From Diaporthe sp. PMI_573 (taxonomy: Eukaryota > Ascomycota > Sordariomycetes > Diaporthales > Diaporthaceae): a stretch of 64,000 bases of DNA. The stretch is taken from assembly GCA_021399435.1 (NCBI GenBank), contig JAJTUP010000070.1:124001-188000 (forward strand). Reading direction: 5' to 3'. Made by a program: the position numbers and the translations under genes. The stretch's first letter is position 1, and every line of letters begins with the position of its first letter. The notes under the pieces are model-generated. The model had not been told where the DNA came from, did no database searches, and saw only the letters and a list, made by a program, of their open reading frames with translations. Positions 1 to 12,239 of the stretch are shown piece after piece.

Positions 1-333
1 ATCGACATGGAGACTGATTACCTTTATGTTTGGATATGTGACTATACGAAGTAATTATTATTTGACATTATTGAGACGGCGAAATATTAGTTAATTTTAG
101 GAATATCTTGGTTACGGAAGAACAATTCTCGAATTAACTGGATTACTGGCTAAATCTACTAGGAAAACCCTATCTCCTAGGAGACGAGATAATTAAAAGA
201 CACTGAGGATAAGTAAAGCTTAGTTCCTAAGGACAGTATAAGGATATGTGCTTAAATAAGCCTAGCGACTACCTCTTGGAAAGGAGAAAAGGACTTAGCC
301 CCTAGGTAGGTTGAGGAATAACTACTATATAAG
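1..333. other. No gene recognised; AT-rich edge of window
   Basis: Moderately AT-rich sequence with no usable reading frame and no repeat that I can match elsewhere in the window. It ends at a hAT-type terminal repeat (position 334) preceded by TATATAAG at 326-333, which may be one copy of an 8 bp target duplication. Confidence 0.5.
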
Positions 334-485
334 CAGAGTTGTGACAAAAAAAATACATTTTGTATTTGTATTTGTATTATAATACATAATACATGTATTA
401 TTGTATTATGTATTAGAGGGGGCTCATATTTTTTGTATTATGTATTATTTTGTATTTGTATTATTGTATTTTTTTGTATTATAAT

Positions 486-893
486 CAGAGTTGTGACAAA
501 ATATATACATTTTAGATATACACTTTTTTAAAACCTTAATAACTTCTTAAATAATAATTTTAAAGCTTAAGTAATATAAGAAACCCTAATTTAAATACTC
601 TAAAGGAATTTAATATATAGTTTTTTTAGGGTTAGGGGTAAGGTAAAGAGGTTTTTACAGGGGGGTAAAAATTAGGGAAATTTGAAGAGAAATATATACA
701 AAATATATACAAATGTTACCCCTGTCTATAGCATTACGTAATAACTCTATCCCTAAGAAAAATATATCATTAGATAGCGCTTCTTTCGAAATTTAAGATA
801 ATGTTATCTTTATAAGTATTAAAAAATCCTAATATATTTTAAAACGTGTTTAAAAAGTTGTATATATTTTGTATATATCGTGTCAATACTCTG
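486..893. mobile_element. hAT MITE (408 bp) with 8 bp target duplication
   Basis: The element begins CAGAGTTGTGACA and ends in TGTCAATACTCTG, an imperfect terminal inverted repeat. It is flanked on both sides by ATTATAAT (478-485 and 894-901), a perfect 8 bp duplication. An 8 bp target site with CAGAG ends is the hallmark of the hAT superfamily. It has no coding capacity and is inserted just inside the end of the larger hAT element, sharing its terminal motif, so it is probably a deletion derivative of that family. Confidence 0.85.
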
Positions 894-901
894 ATTATAA
901 T

Positions 902-1657
902 ACAAATAAATATAATAATACAAACTATAAAAATATCTTTATTTATTTCTACCTTTAATTCTTTACTTACTTACTTACTTAATTACTAAATATATATAAA
1001 TAAAATACTAATAATATTTTATTTATATATATATAAAATATTATAAATATATTTATCTTTTTATTTTATTATTTCCTTTTATTTCTATATCTTTATTTAT
1101 TTATTTATTTATCTATATATATATATTAAAAAGGTAGTTTTAAACTACTTTAAAATATCTTATCTAAGGTTTAAAACTATTTAGTTTCTTTATATATTTT
1201 ATCTAAGGTTTAAAATAATTAACTTCTTTATATATTTTATCTAGGGTCTAAAACTAACTAGTTGTTTTTTAAATATTCTATCTAGGCTTTAGGGTTTAAG
1301 ACTAACTAATATCTTAAAATGTTTTATTTAGAATCTAGACTCTAGGGTCTAAAACTATCTAATATCTTAAAACGTTTTATTATACTTTAATTAAATACTA
1401 TTACTAAGTATAAAAAATATATAATATCTTTATATTATTTTAATATTTATGTATTGTATTTAAAATTAAATAAGACTATTATATAATTAAATATTAAATA
1501 TTATTAACTTATACTATAAGCTTTAACTAAAGCTTTAACTAATTTAAACTATTTCTTTTCTTTTAAGTCTTTAAACCTTTTTTTCTCTATTTTTAAATCT
1601 TTTTACGTCTATTTCTTTATTTTTAATCCTTAAATATATAAATAATAACAAAATGAA
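902..1657. repeat. AT-rich region with degenerate tandem repeats
   Basis: No coding sequence. Between about 1130 and 1390 a block of roughly 50-60 bp recurs imperfectly, recognisable by the phrase 'tatctaaggtttaaaac' and variants. Short runs of tttatttatttat and tatatata occur around 960-1120. This is probably non-coding sequence 3' of the hAT transposase (minus strand), eroded by RIP. Confidence 0.45.
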
Positions 1658-2698
1658 TTAATTAAAGTTACTAGTATCTCCTTCCTCTAAATCTATTTCA
1701 GATTCGCTAGATAAATCTTTATATAAATCTGGCTGTTTTTTAATCTTTAGCGTTTCTTTTTCTTTTTTATTATATTTTAAAACCAATAATTCTTTTTCCG
1801 TTTTATGTTTTAAATTAGTACGCCTTTTAGTAATAATATTTATACTACTATTAAAGTTGCCTTCTATAGCAGCAGAATTAGCTAGAATGTTTAAGTATTT
1901 TACTACTAATATAGATAAATACAGATATAAAGCTTTATTTATTACCCACCACTTAAAAATTAAAAACTATTAATAATATTAGTATATTAGATATATAGTT
2001 AATTTAATATACTTTACTTACATCTCCAGGTTTAGGTACTTCTTTAAAGTATTAATTTAGCTCTTCTTTTAAATTATTATCAACGTTATTATCCATAAAA
2101 TAGTTAACTTTATTATCAGGAAATAAAGAGTTTAATATCTTTTTTTCCTTTATTTTTCTTTAATTCCTTTTGGTTAGCAAAGGCGTTTTATTTATAAGAT
2201 CAATATAAATTTCATTTTTTATATTTAATAGCTATGGTAAAGGAGGTAATTCGGTTTCTTTCCCTTTGTTTTCTTTAATTTTATTATATAATCTATAATA
2301 AAAGTTAATATTTTAACATTTTAAAATAATAAAGAATATTTAACTTACTCTTTTAATTTAATAAATAATAACTCTTTTATATAATCTATCATAGAAGAAG
2401 AAAGTATTTCCTCTAATGCTTATATATTCTTTCATAGGTCTAGTATTATTAAAAATATATATATTTTATAGTCTTTAACGTCTTAGGCTTTCCAAATAAA
2501 ATTGTAGGGAAAATAGGTATTTAGTTTATTTATTCCTTTAGTAATAGCTTCGATAAACGACTCTACATATAGGTGTAATAAAACCTATATATAAATAATA
2601 AGTATTAGTTTAAAAGATAATAAAATTGTAAAGAAAATAAATTAAAACTTACACCACCCTCTAACCCTAAATTTAATTTGTTGATATATAGTTGTTTT
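1658..2698 (-). pseudogene. hAT transposase, C-terminal part with dimerisation domain (RIP-degraded)
   Basis: On the minus strand the stretch from about 1965 down to 1658 reads as a hAT dimerisation domain: a WW pair followed by LYLYLSILVVKYLNILANSA and then FNSSINIITKRRT. This matches the family pattern (WW, PxLAxxA, xxxxSSAAxERxFS, R). Just upstream, EELN*YFKEVPKPGD followed by GTAAGT looks like an exon end. The part above 2300 is hard to read. The gene is broken at 2698 by the copia insertion and continues at 11217. Many internal stops make it non-functional. Confidence 0.65.
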
Positions 2699-2703
2699 AA
2701 ATC

Positions 2704-2942
2704 TGTGGAATAGGTATTGATAGGTCTATAGTAAATAGGTCTACAAGTAAATAGTGGAGGGCCCGTGGCTAGCGCGGGGCCTACACTATAAAGGGTTGTT
2801 GCCTTACAGGCGTGGCTTCGCCACACCCTTCAAAGCAACAACCCAGACCCTCTAGACTTAATGAAATACCCATTCAGTCTGCCCTCTCCTTTTCTCTTCA
2901 CTAACACTTCTTTCTATCATATATGATAAAGCCTAACCAACA
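2704..2942 (+). repeat. 5' LTR of copia element 1 (239 bp)
   Basis: Same length and nearly the same sequence as 10973-11211. The centre (about 2755-2850) is GC-rich and has stayed largely unmutated in both copies, including a short hairpin near GGGCCCGTGGC. The differences between copies are mostly C/T and G/A, as RIP produces. Confidence 0.93.
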
Positions 2943-4068
2943 CTGATTAGTGATTACTTACAACGATCACAGAGTAGTAAGGAAGGAAGAGGCAGATCGC
3001 TATTAATGACGTTTAACGAGTCCCTGGATCCCTATATCGAAACCCGTCAAATTAGTTAGCGATATCTATACTACGATTAAACATACTATAGTTCCTGGAT
3101 CCTATATCAAAACTACAATACGAGTGATCAAACCCTATTAGTATAACTACTAGATCTTTATCAAAGCTATATTAAAGAGGTTACGTCTATTACGAATCCT
3201 GTTAATAAATGATCACGTAATAAAAGCTAAGATCAGAAATACCAAGTCCCTAGATTCTATATTAAAATAAAGTATTGATGATTAGGTCATGATAACACGA
3301 AGCCATAATAACAAGACCACGTTCTATTAAATATAAAAACACAAAAGTATACAATCCCTTTATTAGGTACTTTAATACTAAGAAAAGCTAATCAAGACTA
3401 TTATAGTATAAAAAGAATACCCTCACAAACACCCAAACAACTAATTACACTAGAGAAAGTAATAATTTATATATAAATTTTAGTAACGTTTGTTTACTAA
3501 CATAGGGTTATATACTTACTAGTTAACTACGTGCTACCTAGTAAAAACACTATACGGAAGAGTTATAAAAAGAGTTACCCTAGACTTTTTACGAAAAACA
3601 GGTTACTTTAATTAAATTTACTTCAACCTAGTCATAAATCTAAGTTATAAAGAAAGTTACCCTAGACTTTTTATAAAAACAGACTATCCTAATTAAATTT
3701 ACTTTAGAACAATAAATCTAAGTCATAGAGGGAGTTACCCTAGACTTTTTACAAAAATAGGCTACTTCTAATCAAATTCACTTTAGCTAAACAATAAGTC
3801 TAAGTTACTAAGAGAGTTACCCTAGACTTTTCGTAAAAACAGGCTACTTCTGATTAAATTTACTTCAGCCCTAGTCACAAGTCTAAGTCACTATACCTAC
3901 TTTGACCTCAACTAACTACTTATATAATCAACTACCACCACCCAGTATAAAAAGCGTAGTCTACTATAGACTACCACCTCTTAGCACTGAAAAGCACGGT
4001 CTACCACGGACTATTATTAAAGGGAAGCCGTGTTATGTATTATATAGTCACGTACCTATAACAACATA
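2943..4068 (+). repeat. Copia 1 untranslated leader with about 80 bp tandem repeats
   Basis: Non-coding leader between the LTR and gag. From about 3555 to 3895 a unit of about 80-82 bp is repeated four times. Its start, agagttaccctagac or a variant, is found at 3571, 3653, 3731 and 3813, each followed by 'ttttnnnaaaannaggctact' variants and 'aatttactt'. Long repetitive leaders can hold regulatory sequence in LTR elements, but nothing here shows a function. Confidence 0.7.
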
Positions 4069-7000
4069 GCTAACGCTGGCAACACTAATGCTAATAATGG
4101 TAACAAGGATAACAATTATATTATTAAAACAAGTAATGACAAGGATCTACGAATTATAAAGTTAATAGTATAGGATACTAAAGAATATACTCTTCATGAC
4201 GAATTCAAGGTAATAGTGAACGATATAAAGAACCAATTCTGGATTCCCTATAATCTTTAGCTTTATATAAACTAGATAGCTTGGAGCATGTCTATCCTGA
4301 TTATCTACTCTTTTGATGATGCTAATAGGTAGGGCTATTTATACAATATGTATATACTTAAGTTTATGGATGATAATGATTCTAATAATATTATTAACAA
4401 GGAGCTATTTTAGGAATTTAAAAGAGTATTTAAGGACTAGACTATTAATATGTAGTTAACTATATTAGCTATTAAGAATCTTAAACACTTCCTTTATATA
4501 TAGGGAGTCTATACTAGTCCTATATATAATATACTAGTAGACTAGATGATTATACTTAACAAAGCCGAGTACTTACCAGAATAGCTAAACGTAGCCATTA
4601 CTAATACTATTCTTATTCCTAAATCCAAGCTTTATAGCTTGTTAAAGGAAGGCTAAAAATAAATACCCTATATTACTAAGTACCCATCTTTCTCTCTCTC
4701 ATCTAATAGAAAGATAAGTTTACTAATAAAAAACGTGGTTAAGATGGTGAGGCTAATACTATCACGACCTATTTAATAAGTGATGCTATTATAACTTATT
4801 TAACAAGTATTGATTTCATTACTATAAATTAACTTGTCCCTGTATAGGCTAAGTAATTATATAAATAGTCCTGTAAGGGCTTTACTATAGATACTAGTAA
4901 AAATATCTAATAGGATTGTATGAAAACTAGTACCTGAATTAATTTCTTGGCCATAGTAGTAGAAGGTTCCTGATTCTTAGTAACGGGAGGTTCCTGAATT
5001 GTAGTAACAAGAGAAGATTCCTGACTCTAAGATATGTTTAAGCTAAGGACCAGAAGCCCTATGAAAGGGTAAGGTTTAAGAGATTTAGCCATAGTAACAG
5101 GAGGTTCATAATCATGACCCTTAAACATGCCTGAGCCAAGAACCGGAAGTCTTATGGAAGGACGAGATTTGAGAGACTATTGAGGAAGCTTTCTATTAGT
5201 GGAAACTACCTATAAAGACAAAAACCCAGGCATAGAACACTTATGTATCTAGACTACCTCCTGGTTAGCAACCACCAAGACCGCCGGGAGTACTGGGAGT
5301 ACCGAGACTACTAGAAGTACTAAAGTATAATAATCCAGGACTACCTTCTGGGTAGCGAATACCGGGATCGCAGGAAGTACCGAGACTACCAGGAGTACTG
5401 GAATATAATGATTCAAGACTATATAGTATTCTACTACTTCATAGCTTGGTCTATAATGATGGTTTATCTAAGTAGGTAGACGACTATACTATGCTTCTAC
5501 TAAGGTACTATATAAATAGTCTAATAGATCCTAATAAGATTAACAAGTTTCTCAAGGTATAGGCTAATTAGAATAAGTAGATAGGTAAACAATACAACCT
5601 GTTAGATGACAAGGTATGAATAATGTTAAATATCTATTTTATATATTAAATATAGCCGGATTAGTTCTATATAGTATTTCTACTCATTCTGGATAGTTGG
5701 GCCGAGACTTACTTTATTCACTACATTAGTCTATAGAAGACATTCTGGGAAATGTATATGATACTCAAGCAATACTTTAAACACAACACTAACTACAGGC
5801 GATACCACGCTAACTTCACCAACATTATATATGTAGGATTACAAAACGATCTAGCAAATGTAAACAAGGACCCACGAGAGGTACTATAGAAGCTGTTTAA
5901 CACTCTATAGCTAAGTTAACAAGCACTCGGGCTAGTATTTCAGAACAAGGAAGTACTTTGCACAGCTGTGATACGGGCATGTTCAGGAGTACCCGAGTTT
6001 AATCATGCTTTGTATATACTAGTAGGTGTATGCGAATAGTTGTTTTAGGACCTTCGGTCCTTACTAGACATGTCTATTCGTAACACCTCTGCACGATAAT
6101 TCTATGCTAGTAACGACAACTATCTAGAGGAAGCCTACGACAAAGCAGATAGCAACGACGAAGACGGAAGTACCTATTATACTGACCGCCAGTATACTGA
6201 TAATTAGCAGGGCTGTGGATTTAGCTATGGAGGTTTTAGCTAAGGACATGGTAGCTTCCATGGTAAATATGGATTTCAAAGCAGAGGTAGAGGTAATGAC
6301 TATCGCTCACGCGGCAGAGGTTATTCCCACGGAACTTACCCTTAGAATCAAGGATTTAGTCATAGATATAGCCACGGCAACAATACACGTCAACAGTTTA
6401 GAAAGTGCTATATCTATCACAAGGAAGGCTGCTAGTCTACAAAGCATTCTCTAGAGGAATAGAGACGTGCTAGAAACAGCTTTATTATATACGCGGAGTA
6501 GTATAGCGAAGATACGTTAGATATAGTATACACAGCGTTTCTTACTAACATTAAAGGTATTGGAATCGAGGATAAAGAGGATGCCTAAAACAATAACGAC
6601 GACTTTACTATAGCATAATATTTCATGGATACTTCCTTCATTCATAACATATTTCCAGAGGAAGACATAACTTTTAACGAGAATGATTATAGCTCTATAC
6701 CATCATTATAATTCTTTTTAAATAGCCACTATTCTTAACAATAATTTCAAGGTATTATACTAGATACTAGGGTAGCCAAGATATCCACTACTAGATATGA
6801 CTAATTCCTTGCTCTAAAATATAAGGACCTATTTATGTTTCTAGACACCTTATAGGTAGAGGAAGCTATAGTATAGTTCAGCAAAGGTACAGAATCTTCG
6901 TCTATTAGAATAGTGTGTGTAAAGACACTACTAGGAATTATTACTTTTCATGTAATAAAGGTAAACACACCATTTCTCTTCTATCTCGCAGATATGGATA

Positions 7001-9990
7001 AATTAGATATATATCTAAACAATACTATTAATAGGCTTGTTTAGAAGAAGCTAGATAGAGATGTTACTATCCTTGTTATGTATAAATGGGGACATGCTTG
7101 GTTCTTCTTATCTAAACGGGAAGCTAGAATGTATATCATGGAAGCCGAACTATGATGACTTTACTGATGTTTTAGTCACCCGTCTATCAAACAACTTAGT
7201 TACTTGCTAAGGAATGCTAGCCATGACGACGTCGAAAACGATACTCTAGAAGCTATTAGTAAATTCTATCATCATTATCAACTTCACGATTTAGTACTAA
7301 GAAGATTCAAGTTCTTACTAAAAGACGACTATAACTTTAACTTTAAGCTTATCATTAATATAATGTACTTAAATAGCAAGCCTGTACTATATATAGTAGA
7401 TACTACTATGTCTTTTTAAGCTGCATAGTTCTTATATTCCCTCTTAGCCAAAGATATATAAGAAGTACTATGGATGATGTAGATTAATATATATCTTAGA
7501 CTACTAGACTAGTTAGTTCATGATACTAGTACTAACTTTGTATCTATGGAGTTTTGATTAGAGGCAAGGATTATGGGAATTATATATAAACAAGTCCCTA
7601 TAGAAGTATACTAGTCTATAGGTAAAGTTAAATACTATTATAACCTAATTCAGCAAGCCTTTAAAATCCTAATAGCTAAACTTGCTGGAAAGTGTTATAA
7701 CGACGCTATACTATAAATAGTAGTCAAATTGGTTAACGATACTACTAGGCCTAATGAACTAATTCTTACTCTTCTCGTATTCAGGGTATATTTATATATT
7801 TATATAGATTCGCCCCCTATATTAACAATACTTTAGCGTACTAAAGTTATTTAAAAGGTGATGAAAGTACTATATAAACTATTAGCTAAGTGCTAAGTAA
7901 ATAATGCTCTAAATACATGGAATAGCCTAGCTATAGTAGATATTCTCGCCATACCTATTTAGAGTAATGCTTAAGTATAGTATGAGAAGGATGGATGGTA
8001 AGGCCTATACAAGGTTCTATTTATTAATAGACACGATGTTATACTAGATCTTCTGAATGGGCTAGTCAAGTTTAGGTCTACCGTGGTGAGACTATATTAT
8101 CAAGAGGAGACTGTTTCTAATATTAACAAGGATAAGAATGGAGACGAGACTGAAGATATCTACCTGGAAGTTGTTTTGGACGAACTAGAATAATACAGAA
8201 CTAGAAACGTTAACCTAGAGGCTGTTCTGGATAACCTAGAGGTTGTTCTAGATAAGCCAGGATAACCATGACGATAACAAGGCTATCCCCTAGGATCTAA
8301 AAACAAGTTTAATATATATATAGCAACAGCTTTCATAATATAAAAGGAGAAGGATAACCTTGAATTATTCATGAAACTCTACTAAGATGGAGTAATCAAC
8401 AGCCTAGGTAAACTATTTAAGGAGTCTAATAATACGGAAGTTATAAATCTCATTAGATATAGAGTCTTTTCTTTTAAACTATTCAACCCTGATAAATATA
8501 AGGGATGATTATTCAAATCTTACATAGTGCGAGAGATTAAGGGAAAGGGTGAGAATAAGAAGCCTTACGAGAAGTCCCGCCTTATTGTTTAGGGGTATAA
8601 TGATAAGGAAAAAAGGAAAATCCTTATATAGTTACTAATAGTTTAGCAAGTTAGCTAACAGCTTGTGGCTTGCCTGATACCTACTTTGATAAAAATGGGT
8701 ATAAAAGCTAAACTTCGAGACGTTACTCAAGTATACCTATAGTTAAAGTTAAAGCTATAGTGGATAGTTCTGGCTATACTTCTAATCAAGCTAAAGGCAT
8801 GGTATCCTCCAGGTACTATCATAAGGATCATAAAGCCGTTATATAGCATTATAGAAGCTAGGGTTTACTAGTGGGTAACTTATTACAAGTACTACCGTGA
8901 GAAACTTAATATAATTACCTCTACGTATAACGCATGTCTACTTATTACAAACAACAAAGATACTACTAAGAAGAAGGCCTTTAGTATCACAGCTATATAG
9001 ACTGACGATATATATAGCATTAATATAAACAAATTCTCTACTAAGGAAGAGCGTGCCATTAAAGAGGCCGAGATTCTATATAAACTAAAGGATAAACTTT
9101 CTTTTCCTTTTAACAATATAATATACATAGTTACTAAGGACGATGTCCTTATACAATAGAAAGGTTAAGGTACTAAACTTGAGCTAATCAACCTGGTTAA
9201 GCTAGATACTACATAGTAGTATGTTAAACAACAAGCACGAGGAGCATATCTTGCCTCTATCTATTAGCTAGAAGCTGCCTTCAACCTATCAGTAGCCGTA
9301 TAGATACAAGCACTAGAGAAGTCTAACTATAAGAAGCTTAACAAGTAAATTTAATAATAAATAAAGTACAGTAACCGAGGACTATAATTTGTCCCTATAG
9401 ACCTCTCGAAAGCAAAGTTGGTTATATTTGTTGATAGTTCTTTTACCAATAACCATGATCTTAGTTTATAAATTAGCTTTATAATTACCCTAGTTAACGA
9501 GAAGAAGGATTTTAACACTATAAAGTATAAAATACATGGAAACATATTACACTAGTCCTCCATCAAGTATAAGTATATTACTTAAAGCATACTAGCATTA
9601 GAGATCTATAATATAGTTAGTAGATTTAACCTCGGAATTATACTATCTATAACTATACAAATCATCACCGATTAGCTTAATCTACCACTAGTACTACTAG
9701 TAATCTATATAGATTTATACTTACTATATGAGTATCTTGTCAAGCTAGGATTAACTAGTAAAAAGAGACTAATAATTAATATTATATCTCTTTATCAAGC
9801 CTACAAGTATTAAGAAATCCACAAGCTAAGGTAGATTAATAATATAGATAATCTAGTAAACACCATAATAAAAGAATTACCTAACAAAGCCTTATAATAC
9901 TTAGTTAATTATAATAAGCTAACTATATATATTAACAGCTTTATTAATTACGATGGTTTTAGTGACCAACCATAACTATTTAAAGGTCTA
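4069..9990 (+). pseudogene. Copia gag-pol polyprotein remnant
   Basis: Retrotransposon polyprotein, readable in pieces across all plus frames. Gag begins near 4069 with an Asn/Gly-rich start (ATG apparently mutated to ATA). Around 6220-6400 there is an RGRG-rich stretch and at 6411-6445 a zinc-knuckle remnant (CYIYHKEGC). Then come the protease-like GIILDTR (about 6750), integrase core with VDTTMSF (about 7400), RT with the block KSRLIV*GYND (about 8570-8610), and RNase H with VDSSFTNNHDLS (about 9430). These are hallmarks of fungal copia elements. Dozens of TAG/TAA codons at Gln positions and several frame changes show it cannot be translated. Confidence 0.88.
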
Positions 9991-10972
9991 ATAAAAGGTA
10001 CTAAGTCAGTACTTAGTACTTAGTATAATATATCAAAAGTTGAAAGACTGTTAGAGGTTTAGTTAATAAAAGTTCAGATCCTCATCATAATGGTTACCTA
10101 TATCTTACCTTAAGGAACTACGTAGTTAGCCTTCGATTAGATTTACATCCCCCCCAAAGGTATACCTTGTGGTTAATATTTTAACTAGTGACTTACACTA
10201 GTAGGGTTGGAAAGTACGTGTATTATCCACTATCATACGGGTACTTGAGATACCAGCTAGTATATAATGGGCGTCCCCAGTCAGAATTCGCGGTCTAACA
10301 CTTATATACCAAGAGTTTAAGAATAGTACTATAAGCTATATTCTATTATATACAACAACATTAACTTTCATCAACTTTCTCAACAAACAACTAGTATTAG
10401 CATGTCAAGCTATCATCTACTACATTCCACCCTTTCTATCTTATGTACCTAGGTCTTATAGCCTCAGCAAAGAAGGCTTTTTCTTAAGGTTTAATTAAAT
10501 CTATCAATCTATACATAGGTCAATTAGCAAGGTCAGGCAGGCCAGCTAGCACCAGCCCAGTCTGGTCCATCCAGGTCCATTCCAGGTATTCATTCAGTAC
10601 CATAAACGGTGGGCTAGCGCTCCACAAAATACATTAAAAACAATTTACTTATAAGACAAAAGCAACTTTCGAAAACTTCAACCTTGAGTAAATTAGGATA
10701 ATTATATAGCCAATTAGGTACATTCACCCCAACGCTAGCAAAACACCAGCCACCAGGAACGCACAGACCAGGGGACCAGGATGACGGAGAGCAAATACGA
10801 ATAGTACAGTCATTTTAGGCCGATAGCACAATGGAATACTTCAAGGCAGCAATTGATTAGCGACCGAGAAGCTAAGGGTTCGACTCACCATGAGGGCAGA
10901 TTTTATTTCTTTTATTTTTCTTTCTTTTTCAGACTTTTGGAGCAACCATCCACATAAATAAAAGACTACCAG
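9991..10972. other. Copia 1 region between pol and 3' LTR, with a tRNA-like block
   Basis: No coding sequence recognised. The composition is closer to normal than in the pol region. A C-run followed by AAAGG (10150-10162) lies where the RNase H frame ends. The block 10818-10898 resembles a tRNA gene and is listed separately. A T-rich run (10899-10930) follows it. Confidence 0.4.
10818..10898 (+). ncRNA. Possible tRNA-derived (Pol III) sequence
   Basis: An A-box-like TAGCACAATGG (10824-10834) is followed about 43 bp later by a good B box, GGTTCGACTC (10877-10886). A T-rich run comes just downstream, a plausible Pol III terminator. I could not fold a convincing acceptor stem, so this is more likely a tRNA-derived SINE head or a decayed tRNA than a working tRNA gene. 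It lies about 75 bp before the 3' LTR of the copia element. Confidence 0.3.
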
Positions 10973-11211
10973 TGTAGAATAGGTGTTAATAGGTCTATAG
11001 TAAATAGGTCTGCAAGTAAATAGTAGAGGGCCCGTGGCTAGCGCAGGGCCTACACTATAAAGGGTTGTCGCCCTACGGGCGTAGCTTCGCCACACCCTTC
11101 AAAGCAACAACCCAGACCCTCTAGACTTAATAAAATACCCATTCAGTCTACCCTCTCCTTTTCTCTTCACTAACACTTCTTTCTATCATATACAATAAAG
11201 CCCAACCAACA
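10973..11211 (+). repeat. 3' LTR of copia element 1 (239 bp)
   Basis: Direct repeat of 2704-2942, with the same ends and the same target duplication (AAATC at 11212-11216). Sequence beyond it continues the hAT transposase that the element interrupts. Confidence 0.93.
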
Positions 11212-11216
11212 AAATC

Positions 11217-12235
11217 AAATAGCTTTTTATATATATTTTTAATAAAACTTAATGTTAAACTTAAAGTAGGATAGCTTAGCTCTTATAGTTATATAGTAGG
11301 CTAGTAAAAGAAATTTAATATATCTCTTAAATTAGTTAATTATTTCCATTCTCTTTCAGAAATATTTATTTCTCATAGTAGCCTATAGTTAAAGTCTTTA
11401 ATTAGTTAATTTATAAGGTATTAAAACATTATAGCTATATCTAACATTTTATATAATGAATTCCAACATATATTAATATCTAAATATATTATAATTAGCT
11501 TATATATTTAAAATAAATATAATAGAATTAAATATATTATATATACCTAGTGGAATTAATGTTCTATTATCGTCTTGTTTAATATAGCTACTAGATTTAC
11601 TTTAATTAAGGATTTCAAGCCAACGGTTTTTAATCTCTCGATTTCGTTTAATTACTATAGCAATACATCAAACTTTATTTAGTAGCCCTATTTAATTAAA
11701 TTAGTAAGTATAATATATTAAATAAAAGTATATAAGTTAAATAATAATACCTAGTAACTTATTTAAAGTTAACTCTTTTTCTATTCTTAAAATAATTTCC
11801 CATTCTTCTCCATTTCGAGTAAAAACACTTGATAATTTAATTTCTTATAATTCTTTACTATTAATAATATTTTTATTAAAAGTATTAATAATTGCTTTAG
11901 CGGCTAAGTTAAATATATATGCTACACATCGTATATTATTATTAAATATAGTATTATTTTTAAGTAAATATTTGGTTTTAAAGTTATCAAGAAATATATT
12001 ATTATTTAAGCCATTATCTCGTGTAATACTATATATATTAGTATATTAAAATAAAGAAAAAAAAGAATATATAGTATCTATTAATAGTATTTAATAATAT
12101 TTTAAATAGAATAAGAATATTATTTTTAAATATCTCAAAGATATAATCTCTACTATATACTTTATATAAGATTTTAAAGCCTATATAATTATTAGTATTA
12201 ATATATATATATATATATATATATAAGGTTCCCTC
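11217..12235 (-). pseudogene. hAT transposase, middle part (RIP-degraded)
   Basis: Minus-strand reading gives, in order from 12235 downward: NNIRCVAYIFNLAAKAI (family pattern HxIRCxAHxLNLxxKA), then IKFDVLL**LNEIERL (equivalent to the RWxSxxxMLxR block), then a segment near 11300 ending SYPTLSLTLSFIKNIYKKL (equivalent to YPTLNLVLPFI). This order fits the centre of a hAT transposase between the N-terminal block at 13.2-14.0 kb and the dimerisation domain at 1.7-2.0 kb. Numerous stops. Confidence 0.6.
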
Positions 12236-12239
12236 CTAG

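Larger units (their letters stand above)
2704..11211 (+). mobile_element. Copia (Ty1-type) LTR retrotransposon, complete but RIP-degraded
   Basis: Two 239 bp direct repeats (2704-2942 and 10973-11211) begin TGTGGAATAGG or TGTAGAATAGG and end CCAACA. AAATC lies immediately outside both (2699-2703 and 11212-11216), a perfect 5 bp target duplication. The internal region encodes gag, protease, integrase, RT and RNase H in the copia order on the plus strand, all interrupted by stops. The total of 8508 bp is close to the second copia element of the window (8555 bp). It sits in the middle of a hAT transposase and is therefore the younger insertion. Confidence 0.93.

Noticed and set aside
10160..10380. 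LTR-like block TGTGGTTAATATT...ACAACA after the copia 1 pol
   Set aside because: No partner copy found, and the outer 239 bp LTR pair with a perfect target duplication already defines the element.
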